Origin: Gyromitra esculenta | Lineage: Eukaryota; Ascomycota; Pezizomycetes; Pezizales; Discinaceae | Direction of reading: 5' to 3' | NCBI GenBank assembly: GCA_038503075.1 | Contig: JBCAML010000020.1 | Span: 1,054,001-1,118,000 of the forward strand | Length of the DNA: 64,000 nt | In this document: in pieces, positions 55,034 to 64,000 of the stretch | How the letters are laid out: each line of letters starts with the position of its first letter | How positions within the stretch are numbered: position 1 is the first letter of the stretch | Position numbers and translations under genes: made by a program | The notes under the pieces: generated by a model | What the model was told of the DNA's origin: nothing | What the model saw: only the letters and a program-made list of their open reading frames with translations | Databases searched by the model: none

Positions 55034-58000
55034 AATTTGCCCATTACATATATGCCAAGGCCTCAATATATGCGCCAAGACTGTAAATACTAGTGCCAAG
55101 CCCCTCTCAAAGCTTACCAACACACATGGATATTGCCGTTTTGGGTCATATAATAGCCCGAATAGGCATTATTTGGGCACGACATTCGTTTGGTCCCCCA
55201 CCAAAAAGTCACATTTTCATATCTTAATAGCTCCACCAAAAAGAAAGATAAAAATAATCTAGCTCTGTCACGTTATAGAACGGATAAAATGGAGTCGTCT
55301 AACAGAGAGAAAATAATTTTGGGGTGTGGTTGTGGTCGAGCTATTAGCCCTGGAACCTTGGGCTAAAATCCCCTCCGGAAATAGGCGTCCCCAACCATAG
55401 CTTGCCGGCTAGATCCATAAAAGTACGAAGTTTACCCGGTGCCTCCCGAAGTACAACTATCCCATAGGCAGATTCAATGCCCAACATTAAGCTTATCTTC
55501 CAGTTCCGGAGACGGATTTTTCCTTTCGTGTTTAAACATAGGCTTGCTATAGAGGGCAGAGCCGGAAGCTCGATCTCACCTCCCAAACTCTAGATAGGAG
55601 AAGAAAAGCAGAAAACAAGGGTGCCGGGTTATGGGATGTTCCTGAGCAAGATCGGCCGATATAGTGAGAGATGCCGATGGAAGCTGGAGAGTATTTAATT
55701 AGGCCGACCCCAGTTGATGCAGCACGGGCCGCTGTCTAGACGCAATGTTATCATCCGAATTTCGAAAAGCTCTGCGGATTAGCTGTTTAGCGGCTTTATC
55801 GGGAGACAATTGGTATTTAACTATGCAACTAGACGAGAACCAAGACATATCTATATCTAACGGGGGTCCGGATATCGAAAACTTCGCAGTAACCTGTAAC
55901 AGCGGGTTCAGATAGCTCATTGCATTTCGTTATCTTAGATGGAGAGAGAGAAATGCGTTGACAAGTATCTCGAAAGGCAGTGTATCTGTGTATCTGTTTC
56001 CCAACAAGGTATTTGCCTACCGACCGCATCTAGCCATACAACCGGGGATAGATATCGAAAGAATGTCTCCAGATCGACTGCACGATTCAACAGCAAAAAA
56101 GTCTGCCTTGTGCCCCGAAGTGATGTCCCGAAGTGAAACATCTAATTTTTAACATAACCAAATTCCGGATCGTAATTATCGTAGCAAGTAGTGAATCAAA
56201 ACAGACAGCCTAGACTATACTCATATGCTAAAATTAGCGGCGGATAATAGTTCCTACGCCGCGTCAAAATACACCGGTCAGCAAGAATGCCGGAAGCCAA
56301 ATCCGAAGCCTTCAAGGTCGGCACGCTTTGACCTCCTCCGTCTCAGTGTCTGTTCGCCGAGATGTTGCCATATATGATGCCCGTGCATGGTAACATAGCA
56401 TACAAAGCCACACTCCGGTTTGTATGACTGTTAAGAATAGGGCGTGCGTTGGCATCTGGTGGAAGGATCATGAAGTGAAAATGACACTGTTCACGATCCA
56501 AGGATACACAGATGATTGAAGGGTCCTCCTATCCAGGGCCCAGTCAGTCGCTGAAAACCCTGGATTCGCCGTTGCCCTGAAGGTCTTCCTCCAGATTAGA
56601 TTATGTGTAGTAGACGCCACTACCGTAACCATCGTGACAAAATCCGGTTTTTCGGATGAGCCCAATTCTCGTCTCCAGAAAAATTAATTTCCAACAAATC
56701 TTGCCTATTGCCCGTTTGATTCCTCTGCATCGTATTTCAAATAGAGACTAGCATCTTTAATGCATGGTTGCTGCACGTTTACAGGGAAATGACGTGAGCC
56801 AAAATATACTAGTACGGAAAATCCGCCGAGCCTTGGTACCCCAGCCGCTCACTGGTGAACAGGCGCTGCTGGGTCGCTGACTGCATAAATTCGTACAACC
56901 ATCTCTTTCAGTAGAGACAGTTTCGTTTAACACTGATTAATTGCCAAAGTAGGACAGTCCCCCATCATACCATGTCTTAGGTAACCATCCTACCTACTTT
57001 AGGGGACTTTGTGGGGGAAGTGAATTCGGCCCGATCTATTTAGCGCCCATCTTCCCCAATCTGTCAAACCTTCCATTTCCTGAAATTTAAATTTAGCAAA
57101 CCCGGAAAATAATTGATTATCGGACGCAAGAGAATCTGATAACAGAAATTACACCTGCATCCTGTGTCCTGTATCCATGGCGCCGAGACTCATGACATGG
57201 CTGGCCTTAACGTCATCCGGACAAGTACCCCACAAATGTATTGCTGCATTAATACTGCACGTTTTGTCGCACATCCGAGGTACGCGCGGGAGTTGCTTGT
57301 TATTGCCGTGATACATAACCTTTCTCCAACAATTCACTGTGTGCCATGTTGTATTCTGCACTCAATCATTTCGCGAGAAGACAAGAAAAGAAAAGAAAAA
57401 AATGCCAATGTTTCCTTTCTTCATCTCATATGTAACATCAATACGCGCTCCGAATTCCCACATTCATGCAGTTTTACTTTAGTTTGCCTGCGTGTTTCCT
57501 ATAGAGTGAATATATCATGCAGCCCAAAAACCAATTGCTTGCTTGTAGCCGAGATTGTAACGAGAAAGATGTGGAAATTTAATTACCTTGCTACCCATGA
57601 TGTGCCGAAACTAAATTTCTTCCGGCTAGGGGCCGTTCGCTATAACATAGGTTCGGAATTAACAGTGTCAGCACCATTATCAACATTTGCTGGGACTAGG
57701 TATTAGAGACTTTGCGCTTCTGAGCCAACCCTGGCTTTTGACCAACCAGAAGCTGATCTGCACCAGTCAAATTGTTAGAAATCGGAGCTGGATCTATTTG
57801 CACAGAGTTTCTGTTGTGTTTAATAGTTACTGAATATCGGGTCTAGGTACGTGTACCAAGACCGTAAGATATCCAGTCTAGATCTTCTAATATCGGCGAA
57901 TCGCCAGAAAAGTGATCCGTTCGGACCTCTAACTGCCCAAAGCGGGGTCCCCTCACAAAAAATGATGTACCTTTCGGTGGGTGGCGTGAAAATCTGGGGT

Positions 58001-61000
58001 AATCGAGTTTAGCTTGTCGTTCTCGTCTGGAAGTTGGGAGGCAAATCAATTGAGATGCCGAACCTTTGGGACTGAAAGCACTATCGTCCTTCGCCCAATC
58101 GCTTGTATTGGTACATCCGCGAGCCGCATCAGCGTTGAAACACTCGCTTCCCGCAAACTTCCACAACAGAAGCCAATGATTGGGTGATTTTGAACACTAG
58201 CAAGCGCGATCCCGGAAATACAAGATCTCGCATCTTGGATCGCCGCTATAAGTAAGAGCCAAAGTTACTTCCTTCGGGGATCCTTCCGCGGCGTTTATCC
58301 AACAACCTAACACCGTAGTTTCTGGCGGTATGGTGTCGGATATTCGTGCCTGGCTTGACAATTATACATGCAATTAAGTCACAGAGCTGAAGCAAACTGA
58401 TGTGATAATACGCTCGTTTTTTTTCCTGCACGACATGGTGCTAGTAGGTACATCCGACTCAAAGGAGGCTAAGTGTGTTATGGGGCGCAAATGCAAATAT
58501 CCGTAGGTAAAAAAATATAGTCTGCCAGGTAGGTTTCCAGGTTAGACGCAAACTTCAACAGAAATTAAAAAATGTCGACCCCGTTTTCATCATTGGGGGA
58601 CGTTCTCTCGTCAGCGTCAGGGGGCCGATTGGACTTCCAGGCAAGCATGATCTCTGGAGTTCGCACTTAATTTTTGCTTCAGTGGACAGGTGAGCCACCA
58701 ATGTACGTGTCTGTGCACGTGTTACTTTTTGGTGGAACACAAACATCGACCTCTCCACAAAACTATACACAACGGAAGAGTGGGCAGCTGACTGTCTGGT
58801 TGGAATAGATATGTTCAAATGCGTCCTGAACCATTTGGTTGTGCTCTCTCTGCGCTTCCCACGTTGATAAGCGACGTCCAGCGAGATCAGGACCCTTTGA
58901 AAGGTCTTCCGGGAGTGCCCATTACAATTTCCTACACGACATAAATCACATTGAATGGTGCATATGATACATGAGATCTCGTGGTCAAACTAGGCTAGAC
59001 TGTGGCTGTGAACTGAAGGGATTTGAAAGATACCTACTCTCAGCGCGTCTACTACTTACCCGTACTTCTTCACCAAGACATGCGGAGTAGAGAGCTGAAT
59101 AAAGCCTGCAGCCTATAGCCACAGGAACGGTCGGCAACGCTTGAGGTTCTCTCGTTGATACTCCTTGAACGGGCAAAAACTTACGCGTACATCCACTCAC
59201 TGCGCCTCCACCTGGATCTTGACGGTTCCGAGTACCCGGAGAAGCATTCTCGGGACGGCTTGGAGCCTCAATTTATGAGGCGAAGCTGGGGAAACGATGC
59301 GCTGAAGGGTATAATATCTACGTTTTCGGGTTGGACCCTGCATACAAGGCAAATGCGGCAGAGCAGAGCATGCGCCGTATCCGCGTGAAATTGTAAATTG
59401 GTGTTCAAGTTCCTATTTTCAAAAAGGGTGGTTCGATTCTATGCGAATGTACACCCTCCTGCACATAATGCTTCGCCTTACATACATTTATAGCCTGGAT
59501 ACGAAGAGGATGAACAGCCTGGTACAAAATATAACACATACGAGACACATAACCGGATACGTAATTGAGTAGCTAGGGACCGAAGTGTTAGCTAACCAAC
59601 ACCGTATTAGTACGTACGATGATGGGGTAATCGTCTTGTTCGAGTGACATTGGGCTTTTTTTGGCGAGGGTTATCGTTGTTCCGTGCTTTTTTAACCCGT
59701 CGTTTGGGGTTGAGCGGTATTCCGGGCATCTAGTGAATTTCAGTGAATCCTATAAAAACCGGGCCAGGTTCTCGGCCCTCTTGATAAAGATTACATGTGC
59801 TTTGCGGTAGCCCGGGGAAAAATTGTCCCAGATTATCAAGCTGACATTGAAGCAAATTCCCATCTCCCTGCCTCCAGCTTACCGATATGTCATCGCTGGC
59901 CTGAATCCTTAGGGTACTTTTTTTGGTACTCGGGTACAGTATTGGAGTACGTACCCCGCCATGTATGTGTCGAATGTCTTTAGAAAGTTCCATCGGTCCA
60001 CGACGTTAAAGTGCGTCAGATCCCTGTCGGACAGGTCTGACTTTTGAAAATACCCGTCGTCTGAGGCTCTGGACGGAGTTCCCGCGCGGTTTAGCAGGGC
60101 AAAACGAAAAGTCGAGATACGGCTACTTGCCTTAGCGCGACTGGACGCTATTTAAACCTAAAGGGATTGGAAAGGAGGAGCGCATGGAAGATTATGGGCG
60201 TGTAGTAAGTTATGCAATAAAATGCACGAAGTTTATCTCCAATTCCGAGCAAACAACCGACTCACCATACGATTTTTACTTGTTTGCTTTTTCCCGGACT
60301 TCCCGTATTGGCTCTGTTCTGTTCACATCAATTGTTGGTACATGCTGCACGTGGAAGTCATGGACTGATGAATAACGGAATACCGCTGGACCACCTGGTC
60401 AGAGAGGGTTTTGATGAAATGCTTCCAAAGCCGAGTAGTATAAAACTATTTAAGTGGAACGGCTGTGGACGCGAGGCTGGCTGACTGCACTTGACCCAAT
60501 TAGCCCAACCTCACGGAATCCAAGATCGCAAAATGGAGCGCTATAATAGAATTTGCCAAATCACCATGGGTTTTGATGCATGTTTAGTGGTGCAACTCTA
60601 ATGTACATACTCTACACTGTAGGTAACTCGGAAAATTACCGTTTATTGCCTACAGACCAGAGTGAAAGTGCGGGGCGTGCACGGAATCACAAACGGAGAT
60701 GCATGTCTGCGTCACCAAGACCCTGGAGAATCAAAAGTCAGTTCGGAGAGGAAGCAACAAAACAACGAGAATGGAATAGCATAATGAATGCTGCTTTACC
60801 GCAGACATGTTCCATCTAGTTAGCTTGGAAATACCGATAGGCTCTGCTTGTTCAGCATTGCGGAGAAGTCTACAGGTCATGCTGTAGATGTATCTCATTC
60901 TTACGTTGCATAAGAAAATGCTGCTTAGTGTCCCGCACGCGTTGGCAGGTTTCGAAATCCACAACAGCAGATTCCAACCTTCCCCGCCGCTTGATGAGCA

Positions 61001-62071
61001 CAATAACGACGACTGGCATGGACGGCATGGCATGGGGTTTCCTTAACCTTCTGCTCCTCCTTCCCACCCCCAACAGGTGGTGACGTCCGGGCTCCGGTTA
61101 CCCGCACACACGCTCACGATTTATGCTGCGTTGTCCTGAAGCCTAAGACTCTTGTTTTAGTTTGTACAACAGGCAATGGAGGCGGAGGGTATGGGACCGG
61201 TGCTGCAAGGCCTTTCGTCAGCCTTGCTCGATAGTAATAATAAGAATAATAGCAGTTTAATAATATCGAAATCACTTGTGAAGAGGCTACTCGGAACCGG
61301 CGAATTTGAAAACTGTGGAAGCACTGCATAATCCGAAAAAAAACATGAAGCCGAACAAGAAAGGGCAGGGAAGCAAAAATAGAACCAGTAGGTAATTTCA
61401 GGAAAACAAGAAACATACTGGACAAGGGGAAAGGGAAAGTACGAAATCCAGAAAGGAAATCGAGAAAGTGAGATGGAAAAGCGAAAAGACGAAAATCACA
61501 GCCAAATTCAGAAAAGCGAGTCCAAATCCAAGTCCTGAGGAATGAGGCGCCGGCCCCACTAGACCTGTCTCCACCGCGTAAACCCAAGCATCTGCAATTG
61601 CGCTACTGGCGGAGGGCTGAAACTTGGATTTTTGAGATCGCCTGCGTCGTGCTTGCGGCAGACCCCCTCCGAATCAACTCAACCCCTTTCGACAGTCGCA
61701 GTGAGAGGTGACTCTAGGGCCCGAGTCTGGCCTGCGAAATAGTTCATAATGATCCCGTCCGCCCTACCCCTCCATCCATATCCGCCGAACATCCATTCGC
61801 CCCTCTTACGATATATTACGCCCTGGTTCCCGTTCAAGAACCCTTAAAGACCCTTCTCTTCGACCACGATCAGCAACCCCTCCAATTCAATTCGCAAGCC
61901 CTACAAGGACACAGAAGTTATACAAAACACCGCCTTCTGCACTATAAATTCATTGAGCAATCAACTACAACCCACTGGAGAATACACATACAACGACCTC
62001 AAGGATTTTGATCACTTGAAGATACCTATTCAGATCTCAACATCTCGCATACCCCACGCACACTTACCAAA
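55034..62071. other. Long gene-poor region
   Basis: About 7 kb without a supported gene. The only repeat is a MITE relic near 56399-56435. Open segments without ATG at 55586-55344 and 58193-57843 (both minus) have coding-like composition but no recognisable domain. The 180-codon frame at 57164-57706 overlaps other frames and looks incidental. Plus-strand 59925-59983 ends in a fragment resembling the small Cys-rich family. The stretch 61740-62071 is presumably the promoter and leader of the next gene. Confidence 0.4.
56399..56435. mobile_element. Relic of the CTCGTG/127-bp MITE family
   Basis: CATACAAAGCCACACTCCGG followed by TTTGTATGACTGTTA matches the right arm of the elements at 35921 and 49192. 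The left arm is lost. Confidence 0.5.
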
Positions 62072-62329
62072 ATGTACTCCTGTGTAAACCAACCTCGAGG
62101 ATGTCGCGGGCGAGTAAATACTCCAGGTGGAAGATGTGACAGTTGCAGGGTGAGTTCCCCCCCCTTCCAAACTCGTTTCTCCTAACAATAATCATATTAA
62201 CTAATAACCTATTCACAGCAACTAAATCTACGAAAACCTTCCATATTCTCTGCGCCTAGCCTATACCGAAGACCATCGATCGACCTCCCGTCATTAGGCT
62301 CTGCTTTCCCGGAATACGAGAAGCGATAG
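62072..62329 (+). CDS. Small conserved-looking Cys-rich protein (two exons, 62 aa)
   Basis: Exon 1 (62072-62149) encodes MYSCVNQPRGCRGR…GGRCDSCR. A 69-nt intron (GTGAGT…TTCACAG, with TACTAATAAC-like branch sequence) is in phase 0. Exon 2 (62219-62329) encodes QLNLRKPSIFSAPSLYRR and ends PEYEKR. Four cysteines form C-x6-C and, further on, C-x2-C, a possible single zinc site followed by a short Arg/Ser/Pro-rich tail. Canonical splice sites, clean joining and the compact Cys/Gly motif support a real gene. I recall similar short proteins starting M-Y-x-C with RGCRGR in filamentous ascomycetes, but I cannot verify this here, and function is unknown. The long C/T-rich leader upstream is typical of an expressed fungal gene. 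It differs in motif from the W-x-C-x2-C family at 3-13 kb. Confidence 0.7.
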
Positions 62330-64000
62330 TCCTTTCGAACCATCCAAAGACCGAACAAAAGCAATAAAAAAAAATCTCCAATTTTTTCTTTGCCCTCTAC
62401 CGTTCCTCCTCTCAACCTTCGGCCCTCTTTTTTTTGTTTGGCTATATATATATCCTAGCTGTCTCTGGTTCCGCTTGGTTATTTCCCCGGTTTACAACAC
62501 CTTCCGGGTGCCTGATTTTTGATTTCATGTTCAGAGCCTTTTTTTTTCTTTCCAGCAGCGTTTAAATTTTTCCGGTGTTATCTTTGTTATGTCGGCGTTA
62601 CGTCATTGTTTTGCCTTTCTCATGAGTTACATTTTTCCATCAAAATATGGACGGCGCAGCGGAAAGAATGATACTTTTTGGGCTCTTCCTTTATTTTTCC
62701 TTTTTTCCTTGGGTGGGTCACGGGGTGAAAATTATTGGCTGTCTTAGTTTGCGGGGTGCACCAACAGTCTGGTTGGTCAGGCTGGGATGGTCAAGTTGGG
62801 GATGGTCGGGTGTCCTGGGAGGAAGGATGAAGCCCGGCGGGGGGGGAGGGGTTGTCGGTGTGATTCTTCTCTTTTGAACTCGTTCGAATTCATTATCGGT
62901 CGGTTTATGCATTTCTGGGTGGGGGCGGTGTCCAATTGCTTTCTGTTATTTCCTGCGTCTTGCGTCATGTCCGTGATGTATGTATGTGTATGTATTCTGC
63001 AGCTTTTCGTTTTCTCTTCGTGTCGGGGTGACACTTTTTTGTTATCATTTTAACTGGGCATGGATGGGAGACTGGCTGCGGATGGCCGTGCAGGACAGGA
63101 CATCGGCGGCTCCTTCTGTTTTCTGGTTCCTTTTTGTGAGGGATACAGTAATATTTTTTTCGTTGTTCTTATTTTTTTCCTACTATATTTCTTGGGGGGC
63201 CTTTTTTTTATTTTTTTTTAGATCGGCGTCGGTTCTAATTAAGCAACATATAAGGAGCATCAACTGCAGCTGCCATGCACATATACGTTGTGTGGAAACT
63301 ATTTTACAAATATCTTGACATTACTCCCCTCCATTTACTTTCGCATAATCTCGATGCCCATATCTGAAGGGTCTCTTGACTCCGCTTAGTGTGCTTTTGT
63401 TCCGATGTCAACTCAGGGCCGATTTCAATGCAGGTTCCATCTTAGATGGTGTTTGCATCAGCAAACTGCGCGAAACAGCACTTTTCGAATAAGTCAGCTG
63501 CGCACAAATTCTTAAACAGCATGAGTTTACAAACTCAAAACAGCTACGTGATCGATTTCTACTTGGACTTACGCGGTAGCTGAAGATAGTATTGTGGGAA
63601 CCTTTTTTTCTCTAAGCACTACAGGGCCCGAGCTCCCTCGAAATTGGCATCGTGTTCCACAGCGTTTGGTCCACTATTCAAATAAAGTTAGAGGACCACG
63701 AACACATCCCCGATTCTGTATCGAAAGTTTCCGCAGCCGCAGCCCAAACAACACGATCTCCGCCGGCCGCACCAGGCAAAAGCTAGGCTCGTATAATTAC
63801 AAAGAGATATTAGTTAAGTTGGCTTGAGGGGATCAGTCTCGCCGAGGACTCGATTGGGGGCGTACAGCGGTACGAATTCCGTTGCGATATATCGTAAGAC
63901 GAGTTCAAGAGATGGCGGATCCCCAGACAGAGCCTGTAAAGAGGAACTCTCAAGGTGCTCTGGCAGTGCAAGGTACTGTGTGAGGTCTGGACAGCAAAAT
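62330..64000. other. 3' region and unassigned end of window
   Basis: T-rich stretches (62430-62640, 63140-63230) are consistent with transcript ends. Frames up to 112 codons here are Phe/Leu-rich by composition. An ATG at 63912 opens a 23-codon frame (ADPQTEPVKRNSQGALAVQG) that might be the first exon of a gene continuing beyond the window; this is too short to call. Confidence 0.4.

Noticed and set aside
55344..55586. 80-codon minus-strand segment with a hydrophobic, Gly-rich end
   Set aside because: Starts without ATG and I cannot tie it to any family, although it might be a transposon or gene relic.
57164..57706. 180-codon plus-strand frame
   Set aside because: It is the longest frame in the right-hand region, but composition is irregular, it overlaps a minus-strand frame and it shows no domain or conserved motif.
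57843..58193. Open minus-strand segment with coding-like composition
   Set aside because: No ATG, no splice model and no recognised domain; kept only as a note.
61114..61587. 157-codon minus-strand frame
   Set aside because: Phe/Leu/Tyr-rich composition produced by purine-rich plus-strand DNA; no motif, and a repeated TYYYY string typical of non-coding sequence.
63912..63983. Possible first exon at the window end
   Set aside because: Only 23 codons with no visible downstream exon inside the window.
1..64000. Complete tRNA or rRNA genes
   Set aside because: No segment shows full cloverleaf pairing or recognisable rRNA blocks; only degenerate A/B-box-like fragments were seen.

Overview
The window looks like nuclear DNA of a filamentous ascomycete (Pezizomycotina). 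The protein genes have short spliceosomal introns of about 67-91 nt with GT-AG ends. The recognisable products are fungal-type: a DUF8035 protein, a tail-anchored Inp54-like phosphatase and a GCR1_C-domain regulator. The retroelements are Ty3 chromoviruses. A Leotiomycetes-like lineage is my guess from the small Trp-Cys-rich protein family, not something the sequence proves. Gene density is very low: five credible conserved or structured genes, four small Cys-rich genes and one weak candidate share 64 kb. Most of the rest is transposon-derived or unrecognised AT-moderate DNA.

Layout. 0-19 kb: gene-poor, holding four diverged plus-strand genes (3.1, 6.0, 10.7 and 12.5 kb) for 47-95 aa proteins with the pattern W-x-C-x2-C...H-x2-C-x2-C-x4-C-x2-C, set among small terminal-inverted-repeat (TIR) elements and two short tandem duplications. 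19.4-22.9 kb: a conserved pair on the plus strand, a DUF8035 protein with three exons and an Inp54-type inositol-polyphosphate 5-phosphatase. 23.3-26.5 kb: two members of a TIR family with long, repeat-rich ends, then smaller repeats. 26.9-34.7 kb: a nested complex. An old TIR element carries a full-length, frame-broken Ty3 chromovirus (minus strand, target duplication AAAGG). Two solo LTRs in the opposite orientation have inserted, one inside the 3' end of pol (TCGGC) and one 6 bp from the 5' LTR (ATGAT). 35.9-36.9 kb: a cluster of four MITEs. 38.1-39.2 kb: an unrecognised multi-exon gene. 40.6-41.3 kb: a third long-TIR element. 44.7-46.3 kb: a Gln/His-rich GCR1_C regulator with two exons. 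47.1-50.2 kb: more MITEs. 51.2-55.0 kb: a sequence with a 16-bp target duplication and a poly(A/T) tail, split by an internally deleted Ty3 element. 62.1-62.3 kb: a small two-exon Cys-rich gene.

Functionally, the annotated genes do not form an operon-like pathway. The 5-phosphatase would act on phosphoinositides at ER-type membranes, the GCR1_C protein would act in the nucleus, and the others have unknown roles. The most unusual content is the dispersed small zinc-binding-type protein family and the layered record of transposition. The element boundaries reported here were read directly from matching repeats and target-site duplications. No search, alignment or folding program was run.
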